NCBI RefSeq assembly: GCF_009741445.1
Contig: NZ_CP046507.1
Coordinates: 4,650,001-4,714,000, forward strand
Source: Mycobacterium avium subsp. avium
GTDB taxonomy: Bacteria > Actinomycetota > Actinomycetes > Mycobacteriales > Mycobacteriaceae
Direction: 5' to 3'
Length of the DNA stretch: 64,000 nucleotides
Positions 1-8,252 of this stretch are shown here, piece by piece. Both the position numbers and the translations under genes were made by a program. The first letter of the stretch is position 1, and every line of letters begins with the position of its first letter. The notes under the pieces are model-generated. The model made no database searches. It was not told the DNA's origin and saw only the letters and a program-made list of their open reading frames with translations.

Positions 1-753
1 GGCGCGGTGGTCGACGCCGCGCCGGGTGTCGGGGTGCTGCGCGACGGGCAGAAGTGGGTGGCGCTGGCGGTGCCCGGCTACGCGCTGGCCGGTGCCGGCG
101 CGGTGCTGACGCTGCGGCGCCGGCTTTTCGGGGCCGCCGCCCCGGCGCTGGTGTGCTGCCTGGCGCTGATCCTGGCGCTGCCCGACCTGGTCTGGGGCGT
201 GGGCGGCAGGGTGTCGCCGGTGCGCTACCCGCGCGGCTGGCCGGCCGTCGCGGCGGCGATTAATGCCCGGCCCGACGCGGTCGCGGTGCTGCCGGCCGGC
301 ACCATGCGGCTGTTCTCCTGGTCGGGCCCGGCGCCGGTGCTCGACCCGCTGCCCCGCTGGGTGCGCGCCGACGTGCTGAGCACCGGCGACCTGGTGATCT
401 CGGGAACCACCATCGCCGGTGAAGGCGCGCACGCCCGGGCCGTGCAGGAGCTGCTGCTGTCCGGGCCCGATCCGGCGGCGCTGGCCGCCGCCGGGGTGGG
501 CTGGCTGGTGCTGGAGGCCGACAGCGCCGGCGAGGTGGGCGCCGCCGCGCACACCCTGGGCGCGGCGGCGCCGGTGTACCGGGATGACGAGATCGCGCTC
601 TATCGGATCGGCGGGCACACCGCCGGTGTGGCCGCCGATCGCCGGGCGGCGACGCTGATCGCGCATTTGGCCTGGCTGGTGCTGCTGCTCGGCAGCGGGG
701 CCGGTGTCCTACTCGGTGCGTGGTGGCGCCGCGGGGTCAGCCGCGCCCGCTGA
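1..753 (+). CDS. Polytopic membrane protein, C-terminal part (5' end outside window)
   Basis: The reading frame is open from the first base, so the start lies outside the window. The visible 250 or so residues hold hydrophobic segments near residues 18-38 and 45-65 and a last one at the C-terminus, ending in Trp-Trp-Arg-Arg. Between them is a roughly 150-residue soluble part rich in Ala, Gly and Val. By position next to the glycosyltransferase it matches the conserved transmembrane protein Rv0226c of M. tuberculosis, which has no assigned function that I know. The arrangement (membrane helices, large extracytoplasmic part, last helix) resembles GT-C-type envelope glycosyltransferases, but the catalytic N-terminus is not visible, so I do not assign activity. 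Its stop overlaps the convergent next gene by 17 bases. Confidence 0.75.
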   Translation, partial: GAVVDAAPGVGVLRDGQKWVALAVPGYALAGAGAVLTLRRRLFGAAAPALVCCLALILALPDLVWGVGGRVSPVRYPRGWPAVAAAINARPDAVAVLPAGTMRLFSWSGPAPVLDPLPRWVRADVLSTGDLVISGTTIAGEGAHARAVQELLLSGPDPAALAAAGVGWLVLEADSAGEVGAAAHTLGAAAPVYRDDEIALYRIGGHTAGVAADRRAATLIAHLAWLVLLLGSGAGVLLGAWWRRGVSRAR

Positions 754-1903
754 CCAGGCCGCTGACCGTGCGGCCGGCCTGCACCGCTTCGAGCACGCCG
801 CGCATCGCGTCGGCGCTTTGCGCCCAAGAGAATTCGCCGCTGCGGGTGTGCGCCTTGGCGCCGAGCTGGTCGCGCAGCACCGGGTCGGCGAGCAGCTGCT
901 CGAGCCGGTCCACGAGCTCGGCATGGGTGTCCACCAATATCCCGGTCACCTCGTCGACGATCGAGTCCGACAGGCCGCCCGAGGAGCGGTAGCCGATGGT
1001 CGGCACCCGGTGCTGGGCCGCCTCGACCACCGCCAGACCCCAGCCCTCCTTGCGCGACGGCAGCAGGTGCACCCAAGCCCCTTGCAGCACATGGTGTTTC
1101 GTCACGTCGTCGACGTGACCGTGAAACGTCACCGCCGAACCGATGCCGAGGCGGTCGACATGCTCGACCAGCCGCTGCCGCCACCAGCCGTCGCCGACGA
1201 TGTCCAGATGCAGGCCCGGCACCCGCGGCCGCAGCCGGGCGACGGCCTCCAGCGCGTCCTCGATCTGCTTGTGCGGCACCAGCCGGGACAGCACAACCAC
1301 CCGCGGCGCGGCGGCGCGAGGCCCGGACAGCGACGGCGCGGGCGCCTCGTCCAGGCCGTTGCGCACCACCGCGATCCGCGTGCCGTCGACGCCGAGGGCC
1401 ACCAGGTCGCGGGCCGACGGCAGCGACACCGTCACGTACTGGTTGCGCCGGTTCAGCCGCGGCGACAGCGTCGACTCGACGAACCAGCCCAGCCGGCCTA
1501 GCACCGGCCCGGCCACCGGCCACTGCTCGCGGTGGCAATGGTGCACCAGCACCACCACCCGGCGCCCGTAGATCAGCCGGGCCAGAAACGGCAGGCCGTT
1601 CTGGGTGTCGACGACCACGTCGGGCCGCACCGTGCGCAGCGGCCCCAGCCCCAGCCGGGCGACCGCCATCGCCAGCAACGCCCAGATGTACACGGAGTAG
1701 CGGCCGCCGGCCCGGCTGATCCGGACGCCGTCGACGACGTCGCGGCGCGGCGCCCCGGGATAGCGGGCGGTGCGCAACGTGACCGCGATGCCGGCCGCGG
1801 CCAGCTGCGCGCCGATGCGCTGCAGATAGGCCTCGCTGCCGCCGCCCTGCGGGTGCCCGGTATCGCGCCAGCACAGCAGCAGCACGGAGCGCAAGGAAGA
1901 CAT
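737..1903 (-). CDS. GT4-family glycosyltransferase
   Basis: 388 residues with the GT-B two-domain layout. The N-terminal domain begins with a hydrophobic strand followed by GGGSEAYLQ, the usual glycine-rich acceptor/phosphate loop of family 4 enzymes. The C-terminal domain has VVLSRLVPHK, then DIVGDG, and around residues 286-294 the E-x7-E motif (EGWGLAVVE) that binds the nucleotide-sugar. It should transfer a sugar from an NDP- or GDP-sugar to a lipid or glycan acceptor at the cytoplasmic face; donor and acceptor cannot be read from sequence. It corresponds by order to Rv0225. The ATG at 1901-1903 follows the stop-rich region before the methyltransferase gene, which diverges from it with an 81-base gap. 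Confidence 0.85.
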   Translation of the reverse strand: MSSLRSVLLLCWRDTGHPQGGGSEAYLQRIGAQLAAAGIAVTLRTARYPGAPRRDVVDGVRISRAGGRYSVYIWALLAMAVARLGLGPLRTVRPDVVVDTQNGLPFLARLIYGRRVVVLVHHCHREQWPVAGPVLGRLGWFVESTLSPRLNRRNQYVTVSLPSARDLVALGVDGTRIAVVRNGLDEAPAPSLSGPRAAAPRVVVLSRLVPHKQIEDALEAVARLRPRVPGLHLDIVGDGWWRQRLVEHVDRLGIGSAVTFHGHVDDVTKHHVLQGAWVHLLPSRKEGWGLAVVEAAQHRVPTIGYRSSGGLSDSIVDEVTGILVDTHAELVDRLEQLLADPVLRDQLGAKAHTRSGEFSWAQSADAMRGVLEAVQAGRTVSGLVSGRG

Positions 1904-1984
1904 CAGTGGTTCAGCCTAGCCGGACGGGCGCCGCGGGCCGCGCCATGCGCGTCGTGCCCGCATAAGCCTGCATAAGGTTGCCCC

Positions 1985-2752
1985 GTGGCCGTGACCGACA
2001 TCTTCGCGCGCCGGGCGACGCTGGCCCGCTCGGTGCGGCTGCTGTCGCAGTTCCGCTACGAACGGTCGGAGCCGGCCCGCTTCTACGGCGCGCTGGCGGC
2101 CGACACCGCGGCGATGGTGGACGACCTGTGGCGGGCCGGGCACGGCGAATCCGCGGCCGGCCGCACCCTGCTAGACGTCGGCGGCGGGCCGGGGTATTTC
2201 GCGGCGGCCTTCGCCGACGCCGGCGTCCGCTATCTGGGCGTCGAGCCCGATCCCGGCGAGATGCACGCGGCCGGCCCCGTCGTCGCCGCCGACACGGGCA
2301 CGTTCGTGCGCGCCTCGGGCATGGCGCTGCCGTTCGCCGACGACTCGGTGGACATCTGCCTGTCCTCCAACGTCGCCGAACACGTGCCGCGGCCCTGGCA
2401 ACTCGGCGCCGAGATGCTGCGGGTGACCAGGCCCGGCGGGCTGGCGGTGCTCTCCTACACCGTGTGGCTGGGCCCGTTCGGCGGCCACGAGATGGGCCTG
2501 ACCCACTACCTCGGCGGGTCCCGCGCCGCCGCGCGCTACGCCCGCAAGCACGGCCATCCGGCCAAAAACAACTACGGGTCGTCGTTGTTCGAGGTGTCGG
2601 TGGCCGACGGCCTGGCGTGGGCGGCGTGCACCGGCGCCGAGCTGGCCGCATTTCCCCGCTACCACCCGCGATGGGCGTGGTGGCTGACCTCGGTCCCGGT
2701 GCTGCGCGAGTTCCTGGTCAGCAATCTGGTGCTGGTCCTGCAACCCCAATAG
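1985..2752 (+). CDS. SAM-dependent class I methyltransferase
   Basis: 255 residues. Motif I of the Rossmann methyltransferase fold is LLDVGGGPGYF at about residues 60-70, followed by an acidic strand end (GVEPDP) and by LSSNVAEHVPRPW, a motif IV/post-IV region of the methyltransferase-11 type. The start is the GTG at 1985. It should methylate a small molecule or lipid using S-adenosylmethionine; the substrate is unknown. It matches Rv0224c by position. The aldehyde dehydrogenase begins 45 bases downstream on the same strand, so the two probably share a transcript. Confidence 0.85.
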   Translation: MAVTDIFARRATLARSVRLLSQFRYERSEPARFYGALAADTAAMVDDLWRAGHGESAAGRTLLDVGGGPGYFAAAFADAGVRYLGVEPDPGEMHAAGPVVAADTGTFVRASGMALPFADDSVDICLSSNVAEHVPRPWQLGAEMLRVTRPGGLAVLSYTVWLGPFGGHEMGLTHYLGGSRAAARYARKHGHPAKNNYGSSLFEVSVADGLAWAACTGAELAAFPRYHPRWAWWLTSVPVLREFLVSNLVLVLQPQ

Positions 2753-2797
2753 TGAAACGTGTTCTCGTTTTGCCTCGGCTTGGGTAGGGTGGCGCCC

Positions 2798-4279
2798 ATG
2801 AGCGACATCCAGACTCAGGCCAAGACCGAATACGACAAGCTTTTCATCGGCGGCAAGTGGACCGAACCGTCCACCTCCGAGGTGATCGAGGTGCACTGCC
2901 CGGCCACCGGTGAGTACGTCGGCAAGGTGCCGCTGGCCGCGGCGGCCGACGTGGACGCCGCGGTGGCCGCGGCCCGCGCGGCCTTCGACAACGGCCCGTG
3001 GCCGACCACCCCGCCCAAGGAGCGCGCGGCCGTGATCGCCAACGCGCTCAAGGTGATGGAGGAGCGCAAGGACCTGTTCACCGGGCTGCTCGCCGCCGAG
3101 ACCGGCCAGCCGCCGACCAGCGTGGAAACGATGCACTGGATGAGCTCCATCGGGGCGCTGAACTTCTTCGCCGGTCCGGCGGTGGACCAGGTCAAGTGGA
3201 AAGAGGTGCGCACCGGGGGCTACGGGCAAAGCATCGTGCACCGCGAGCCGATCGGCGTGGTGGGCGCGATCGTCGCCTGGAACGTGCCGCTGTTCCTGGC
3301 CGTCAACAAGCTGGGCCCGGCGCTGCTCGCCGGCTGCACGGTGGTGCTCAAGCCGGCGGCCGAAACACCGCTGAGCGCAAACGCTTTGGCCGAGGCCTTC
3401 GCCGAGGCGGGGCTGCCCGAGGGCGTGCTGTCGGTGGTGCCCGGCGGGATCGAGACCGGGCAGGCGCTGACGTCCAACACCGACGTCGACATCTTCTCCT
3501 TCACCGGCAGCTCGGCGGTCGGCAGGGAGATCGGCCGTCGCGCCGCCGACATGCTCAAGCCGTGCACCCTGGAGCTGGGCGGGAAATCCGCGGCCATCGT
3601 CCTCGACGACGTCGACCTGCCCTCGGCGCTGCCGATGCTGGTCTTCTCCGGGATCATGAACAGCGGGCAGGCCTGCGTGGCCCAGACCCGCATCCTGGCC
3701 CCGCGGTCGCGCTACGACGAAATCGTGGATGCGGTAAGCACTTTCGTGCAGTCGCTGCCGGTGGGTCTGCCGTCGGACCCGGCCGCCCAGATCGGTTCGC
3801 TGATCAGCGAGAAGCAGCGGGCGCGGGTCGAGGGCTACATCGCCAAGGGCATCGAGGAGGGCGCGCGGCTGGTGTGCGGCGGCGGCCGCCCCGAGGGTCT
3901 GGACAGCGGCTTCTTCGTGCAGCCGACGGTGTTCGCCGACGTCGACAACAAGATGACAATCGCCCAGGAGGAGATCTTCGGGCCGGTGCTGTCGATCATC
4001 CCCTACGACACCGAAGAGGACGCGATCAAAATCGCCAACGACTCGGTGTACGGCCTGGCCGGCAGCGTGTGGACCGCCGACGTGCAGCGGGGCATCGCGG
4101 TGTCGGAGAAGATCCGCACCGGCACGTACGCGATCAACTGGTACGCGTTCGACCCGTGTTGCCCGTTCGGCGGCTACAAGAACTCCGGCATCGGCCGGGA
4201 GAACGGGCCCGAGGGTGTCGAGCACTTCACGCAGCAGAAGAGCGTGCTGATGCCGATGGGCTACACGCTCGAGGGCTAG
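2798..4279 (+). CDS. NAD(P)-dependent aldehyde dehydrogenase
   Basis: 493 residues, the usual length for the ALDH superfamily. Visible motifs are the cofactor-binding GFTGS-like stretch (FSFTGSSAVGREI), the catalytic-base motif LELGGKSA with its Glu, and the nucleophile motif NSGQACVAQ with its Cys; EEIFGPVLS lies toward the C-terminus. It oxidises an aldehyde to the acid with NAD(P)+. The frame is open 13 codons upstream to a GTG at 2759, but the ATG at 2798 gives the family's normal N-terminus, so I use it. It matches Rv0223c. A strong hairpin follows 13 bases after the stop. Confidence 0.9.
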   Translation: MSDIQTQAKTEYDKLFIGGKWTEPSTSEVIEVHCPATGEYVGKVPLAAAADVDAAVAAARAAFDNGPWPTTPPKERAAVIANALKVMEERKDLFTGLLAAETGQPPTSVETMHWMSSIGALNFFAGPAVDQVKWKEVRTGGYGQSIVHREPIGVVGAIVAWNVPLFLAVNKLGPALLAGCTVVLKPAAETPLSANALAEAFAEAGLPEGVLSVVPGGIETGQALTSNTDVDIFSFTGSSAVGREIGRRAADMLKPCTLELGGKSAAIVLDDVDLPSALPMLVFSGIMNSGQACVAQTRILAPRSRYDEIVDAVSTFVQSLPVGLPSDPAAQIGSLISEKQRARVEGYIAKGIEEGARLVCGGGRPEGLDSGFFVQPTVFADVDNKMTIAQEEIFGPVLSIIPYDTEEDAIKIANDSVYGLAGSVWTADVQRGIAVSEKIRTGTYAINWYAFDPCCPFGGYKNSGIGRENGPEGVEHFTQQKSVLMPMGYTLEG

Positions 4280-4292
4280 GACTGTCCGCGCC

Positions 4293-4354
4293 CGCCGAAC
4301 GTGCACTCAGCGCGAATTTCCTTCCGGTTTTTCGCCGTGAGTGCACGTTCGGCG
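4293..4354. terminator. Long perfect hairpin after aldehyde dehydrogenase
   Basis: Two perfect 17-base inverted arms lie at 4293-4309 and 4338-4354, separated by 28 bases. The arms contain CCGAACGTGCACTCA and its complement. The hairpin begins 13 bases after the dehydrogenase stop, so it is likely a transcription end. Three other intergenic hairpins in this window share the CCGAACGT core or a near match (see findings). Confidence 0.6.
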
Positions 4355-4594
4355 TTTGGGGGGCTCGGCGCCGGCTTGGCCCGGCGCCTTGGGGGCGGCG
4401 CCGGCTCGCCACGATTATGCAATAGAGCATATTTTCCGGCCATTTACCAGGGCGTAAGCGAGCGGGGCGGCCCGCGAGCCGGCGTATTTGTGCGGTATAC
4501 GTCACATTGCGCCTGAGAAATTGCTTAATTTACGGGCGTCTTATATGGTTCTTAGCATAATCAAGGGCTGCACACAGGCCGGGAGATACCAATC
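4355..4594. other. Relatively A/T-rich gap between hairpin and small ORF
   Basis: This 240-base stretch has no convincing gene of family-like composition. From about 4410 to 4590 it is clearly more A/T-rich than its surroundings. TTGCTT at 4521-4526 and TATATG at 4542-4547 could be weak -35 and -10 elements (15-base spacing), and CATAAT at 4556-4561 is another -10 candidate. It probably carries the promoter of the small ORF and TetR gene downstream. Confidence 0.35.
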
Positions 4595-4726
4595 ATGTGG
4601 ATCATTGAGCTCAACGTCGCGGGCTACCAATTCACCCGCGAGATGCCCGACTTGCGGCGCCGCACCTTCCGCTTCAGCCCACGTCATATGCACTGGCCGG
4701 CACTGCGGCATTCGCACGCCGCCTGA
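4595..4726 (+). CDS. Possible 43-residue small protein upstream of the TetR gene
   Basis: An ATG at 4595 opens a 43-codon frame ending in TGA at 4724-4726. A GGGAGA ribosome-binding sequence sits 7 to 9 bases upstream. Most third codon positions are G or C, although the DNA just upstream is A/T-rich, which supports coding. The product starts MWIIELNVAG and is basic and His/Arg-rich toward its end (RRRTFRFSPRHMHW); no signal peptide or membrane helix is apparent. I do not recognise a family. It ends 24 bases before the TetR start, so both may be on one transcript. Confidence 0.45.
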   Translation: MWIIELNVAGYQFTREMPDLRRRTFRFSPRHMHWPALRHSHAA

Positions 4727-4750
4727 CGCCGGCCCCGGGACTCACTGACA

Positions 4751-5392
4751 GTGCCGACCACCAAGCAGCAGGCCCCGGCCAAGCGCGGGGGCACCCGGAC
4801 CAAGATGCTGGCCAGCGCCGCCGAGGTGATGCGCGAGCGCGGCGCCGCCGGCGTGACCATCGATGCGGTGCTGGCCCGCAGCGGCGCACCGCGCGGCTCG
4901 GTCTACTACCACTTCCCCGACGGACGCAACCAGATCCTGGCCGAGGCGCTGCGCTATTCGGGTGACTCGATCACCGCCCTCATCGACCAGGCGGCCGGCC
5001 GCGGCGGCCGGGCGCTGCTGCGCGAGTTCGTCGAATACTGGGAGCGGCTGCTGACCGAGGGCGGCTTCACCGCCGGCTGTCCGGTCGTGGCCGCGGCGAT
5101 CGGCTGCTCGGAGGACGAGGGCCCCAAGCTGTCCGCCGAGGCCGGCGCCATCCTGGGCCGCTGGTGCACCGCGCTCACCCGCGCCTTCGTCAACGACGGC
5201 TTCGACGACGCCGACGCCGCGTCGCTGGCCGTGATGTCGATCGCCGCGCTGGAGGGCGGCATCGTGCTGTCCCGCTCGACCCGCAACGCCGGCCCGCTAC
5301 ATCAGGTCGGCGAGCAACTCGAATTCCTGATCAAGGCAAGGGAATTCGTCGTACGCAACAAGATCCCGGGCAAGCAACCCGGCTCGCGGTGA
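4751..5392 (+). CDS. TetR/AcrR family transcriptional regulator (LmrA/YxaF-like)
   Basis: 213 residues. The N-terminal TetR helix-turn-helix spans about residues 15-60, with GVTIDAVLARSGAPRGSVYYHFPDGRNQ as the recognition region (GAPRGSVYYHFPDGR is the subfamily hallmark). The C-terminal ligand domain has the AGCPVVA motif typical of the LmrA/YxaF group. It is expected to repress a nearby gene set and release DNA on binding a small hydrophobic ligand. Likely targets by context are the aldehyde dehydrogenase or the convergent acyl-CoA synthetase group; this is inference. The start is the GTG at 4751. It is the same subfamily as the TetR at 49643-50248. Confidence 0.88.
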   Translation: MPTTKQQAPAKRGGTRTKMLASAAEVMRERGAAGVTIDAVLARSGAPRGSVYYHFPDGRNQILAEALRYSGDSITALIDQAAGRGGRALLREFVEYWERLLTEGGFTAGCPVVAAAIGCSEDEGPKLSAEAGAILGRWCTALTRAFVNDGFDDADAASLAVMSIAALEGGIVLSRSTRNAGPLHQVGEQLEFLIKAREFVVRNKIPGKQPGSR

Positions 5393-5393
5393 C

Positions 5394-5690
5394 TCAGTCG
5401 CTGGCCGGTAGCGGCTTGACCTCTTTGAGCTGCAGCGGCGTCTGGCCGATGCTCAGGCTTCCCGCGCCCGGCTTGGTCACCAGCACCTCGGCGCCGGTCT
5501 CGTCGACGTAGCGCTTGCCCATCACCGTGCCGTCGGCGAACGACGGGTCCAACTCACCGGAGCGCTCGGCACCCACCGGGACCATCGGCACCCCGCCGCA
5601 GCGCAGGTCGTCGAGGCTGTCCGCACTCCTGACGACGATCACCTGGGTGTCGCACACCTGGCTGGCGAGACGAGTTCCGTTCTTGATCAT
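5394..5690 (-). CDS. Small protein with degenerate desulforedoxin-like N-terminus
   Basis: 98 residues. The N-terminus (SQVCDTQVIVV followed by LRCGGVPM) resembles a desulforedoxin or desulfoferrodoxin metal-binding domain, whose usual pattern is C-x2-C then CCGxPM. Here only one Cys remains in each half, so a normal four-Cys iron or zinc site cannot form. The second half (about residues 50-98) is acidic and unrecognised. The gene lies 20 bases downstream of the acyl-CoA synthetase on the same strand, so the two are almost certainly co-transcribed. It could be an accessory or carrier partner of that enzyme. Its stop is one base from the convergent TetR stop. Family call is by eye. Confidence 0.7.
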   Translation of the reverse strand: MIKNGTRLASQVCDTQVIVVRSADSLDDLRCGGVPMVPVGAERSGELDPSFADGTVMGKRYVDETGAEVLVTKPGAGSLSIGQTPLQLKEVKPLPASD

Positions 5691-5710
5691 TGATTTCCGT
5701 CCTTGATCGC

Positions 5711-7240
5711 TTACTGCTGGGCCGGTGCGGCGCGCAATCCGGCTAGGGTCGCGATGATCTCCCGCCGCAACACCTTGCCGGTGGCGGTGGTGGGCAGCTC
5801 GTCGCGAAACACTACCTCGTCGGGCGTGCGCGAACCGCGCAAACTCTTGCGGACGAACTCGCGCAATTCCTCGGGATCGGGTTCGACACCGGCCGCCGGC
5901 ACCACCACCGCGACGATGGCCTGGCCCCACTGCGGGTCCTCGACGCCGACCACCGCGACGTCGCGCACGTGGGGATGCTCGACCAGGACCTCCTCCAGCT
6001 CGGCGGGCGCGATGTTCTCCCCGCCGCGGATGATGGTGTCGTCGCTGCGCCCGCCGATGAACAGATAGCCCTCGTCGTCGAGCATGGCGATGTCGCGCGT
6101 CGGGAACCAGCCGTCCTCGTCGAGCACCGAGCCGATCCCGGTGTAGCGGCCCGAGACCTGCTCGCCGCGCACGAACAGTTCCCCGGTTTCCCCGGGCGGC
6201 AACACATTTCCGGCTTCGTCGCGGATCTGCAGCTCGATGCCGGCCACCGCCTGCCCCACCGATCCGAGCCGCCGCGCGGCCTCGGGAGTGGTCGCCGCCA
6301 GCGCCGCGCGGTGGTCGTCGGGGGTCAGCACCGCGATGGTCGAGCTGGTCTCGGTGAGGCCGTAGGCGTTGACGAAGCCGACGTGAGGCAGCAGCTCCAG
6401 CGCCCGGCGCACCAGCGGCAGGCCGACCTTGGAGCCGCCGTAGGCCAGGTTGCGCAGCGACGGCAGCTCGATCGGCGCCCCGGTGTCCGGGTCGCCGTTC
6501 TCCAGCACCGTGACGATGCGGTCGAGCATGGTGGGCACTACCGTCGCGGTCGTCACGTTCTCGGCGTTGATCAGCCGAACCCATTCCCGCGCATCGAAAT
6601 TCGGCAGGTACACCATCTTGCGGCCGGCATACAGATTCGACAGCGCGGCGCTGACCCCGGCGATGTGGTACGGCGGGACGCAGATCAGCGCGGCGTCGGT
6701 TTCGTCGGCCGCCCCGAATTCGACGGTCCCGGTGATGTAGCTGGTCAGGTTGTTGTGCGAGAGCTCGACGGCCTTGGGCTGCGAGGTGGTGCCCGAGGTG
6801 AACAGCACGATCGCGACGGAGTCCGGGTCGGCGAACGCGTCCGCGGCGGGCTCGGCGGCGCGGGCGGCGGCCAGGAAGTCGTCGGAGTCCATGACCCCGC
6901 CCGGCGCCTCCCCGACCATGTCGCGGTAGCGGGCGTCGACCACCACCAACGGCTCGGGCAGCCGCTCGATCAGCGCCCGGATGCCCTCGGCGGAGAGCCG
7001 GTAGTTGATCGGCGTGAAAGCCACCCCGGCGCGCGCCGCGGTGAAGATCAGCACCGGCAGCAGCACGCCGCCGGTGCCCACGTACACCAGGTGCTTGGCG
7101 TTCGAACCGGCCACCACCGCCGCCCCGCCGTCGGCGAGATCGCTGAGCTCTTGGGTGGTCAGCCGCACGTCTTGCGAGACCACCGCCGTGCGCTCGGCGT
7201 TGCTCGACGCGGCCATCTCGAGCAGCAGCGAAATGCTCAT
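5711..7240 (-). CDS. Acyl-CoA synthetase (class I adenylate-forming enzyme)
   Basis: 509 residues, normal for the ANL superfamily. The P-loop-like A3 motif is VLFTSGTTSQPKAVELSH near residue 155. The A5 motif is NAYGLTETSS, the A7 hinge region is GWFPTRDIAMLDDEGYLFIGGRSDD, and the catalytic Lys motif near the end is TATGKVLRRE. It activates a carboxylic acid with ATP and loads it onto CoA; the acid is unknown. The ATG start at 7240 is followed by a normal N-terminus. It forms a two-gene unit with the redoxin-like protein and lies between the TetR gene and echA1. This synthetase pair is not in my recollection of the M. tuberculosis locus. Confidence 0.88.
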   Translation of the reverse strand: MSISLLLEMAASSNAERTAVVSQDVRLTTQELSDLADGGAAVVAGSNAKHLVYVGTGGVLLPVLIFTAARAGVAFTPINYRLSAEGIRALIERLPEPLVVVDARYRDMVGEAPGGVMDSDDFLAAARAAEPAADAFADPDSVAIVLFTSGTTSQPKAVELSHNNLTSYITGTVEFGAADETDAALICVPPYHIAGVSAALSNLYAGRKMVYLPNFDAREWVRLINAENVTTATVVPTMLDRIVTVLENGDPDTGAPIELPSLRNLAYGGSKVGLPLVRRALELLPHVGFVNAYGLTETSSTIAVLTPDDHRAALAATTPEAARRLGSVGQAVAGIELQIRDEAGNVLPPGETGELFVRGEQVSGRYTGIGSVLDEDGWFPTRDIAMLDDEGYLFIGGRSDDTIIRGGENIAPAELEEVLVEHPHVRDVAVVGVEDPQWGQAIVAVVVPAAGVEPDPEELREFVRKSLRGSRTPDEVVFRDELPTTATGKVLRREIIATLAGLRAAPAQQ

Positions 7241-7327
7241 CCTCGGTCTTCCTGCGGTGTCAGCACGTTACAAAGCCGGCCAAAAGTGTCATGTCCGACT
7301 GTAGCTTAGATCACCGCCCGGGACCGA

Positions 7328-8122
7328 TCAGGTGCCCGTCCACTTGGGGGGCCGCTTCTCCGCGAACGCGATGGCGCCTTCCTTGGCGTCGTTGGAGGAG
7401 AACACGGGGGCCAGCAGCTTGTTCTGCTCGGCGAACATGGTCTCCGGGCTCCAGCCGCGGGACTCGACGATGATCCGCTTGGTGGCGGCCACCGCCAGCG
7501 GCCCGTTCGCCGCGATCTTCTCGGCCAGCGCGATCGCCTCGTCCAGCGCGCTGCCGGGCTCGGCCAGCACGTTGACCATGCCGAGCGCGTGCGCCCGCTC
7601 GGCGCTGAGGTTGTCACCGGTCAGCGCCAGCTCCATGGCGATCGCGGACGGGATGCGCTGCGGCAGCCGCAGCAGCCCGCCGCCCCCGGCGACCAGGCCG
7701 CGCTTGACCTCCGGAATGCCGAAGGCCGCGTCCTTGGAGGCGACGATCAGGTCGGTGGCCAGCGCCAGCTCGGTGCCGCCGGCCAGCGCGTAACCCTCGA
7801 CCGCCGCGATCAGCGGCTTGGCCGGCGGGCGTTCGGTGAAACCCATGCCGCGGCCCTCGACGATGGGCAGCTCGCCGCGGGCGAAGGCCTTCAGATCCAT
7901 ACCCGCGCAAAAGGAGCCGCCGGCCCCGGTCAGGACGCCGACCGACAGACCGGGCTCGCTATCCAGCCGGTCGACGGCGGCGGCCAGTCCGTTGGCCACC
8001 GCGGCGTTGACCGCGTTCTTGGCCTTCGGCCGGTTGATCGTGATGATGAGGATCCGATCCCGTTGTTCGACCAGGACCTCGGGTTCGCCGGCTTCTTCGT
8101 TCCCAGTGCTCACGTGCCGCAC
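7328..8122 (-). CDS. echA1: Crotonase-fold enoyl-CoA hydratase
   Basis: 264 residues, typical of enoyl-CoA hydratases. The CoA-binding and oxyanion-hole segments are FCAGMDLKAF and YALAGGTELALATD. The PEVKRGL segment supplies an acidic residue at the usual catalytic Glu position, followed by a glycine-rich loop (LVAGGGGLLRLP). It hydrates 2-trans-enoyl-CoA in beta-oxidation or acts on a related acyl-CoA. By neighbours (WS/DGAT downstream, fatty acid ligase nearby) it is the EchA1 (Rv0222) counterpart; EchA paralogues are many, so the symbol rests on gene order. A 130-base gap separates it from the WS/DGAT gene. Confidence 0.85.
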   Translation of the reverse strand: MRHVSTGNEEAGEPEVLVEQRDRILIITINRPKAKNAVNAAVANGLAAAVDRLDSEPGLSVGVLTGAGGSFCAGMDLKAFARGELPIVEGRGMGFTERPPAKPLIAAVEGYALAGGTELALATDLIVASKDAAFGIPEVKRGLVAGGGGLLRLPQRIPSAIAMELALTGDNLSAERAHALGMVNVLAEPGSALDEAIALAEKIAANGPLAVAATKRIIVESRGWSPETMFAEQNKLLAPVFSSNDAKEGAIAFAEKRPPKWTGT

Positions 8123-8252
8123 AGCTCCTTCGGGTATCGGTGGCGCACCAACTGCGACCGTCGGACCGATGGTAACGGTCGGCCGGAACGGCGTTGACGT
8201 ACCCCGAGATTCCGGTTACCGCCGGAGCTGAACGGCGGTCGGAGCGGACCGG

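Noticed and set aside
2171..4306. 711-residue open frame on the minus strand over the aldehyde dehydrogenase
   Set aside because: Composition is Arg/Gly/His-rich, as expected of an antisense shadow in high-GC DNA, and the plus-strand gene has all family motifs.
5394..6584. 396-residue minus-strand frame ending in the redoxin-like protein
   Set aside because: Its first part is a shadow of the acyl-CoA synthetase in another frame; only the last 98 residues from the ATG at 5690 look real.
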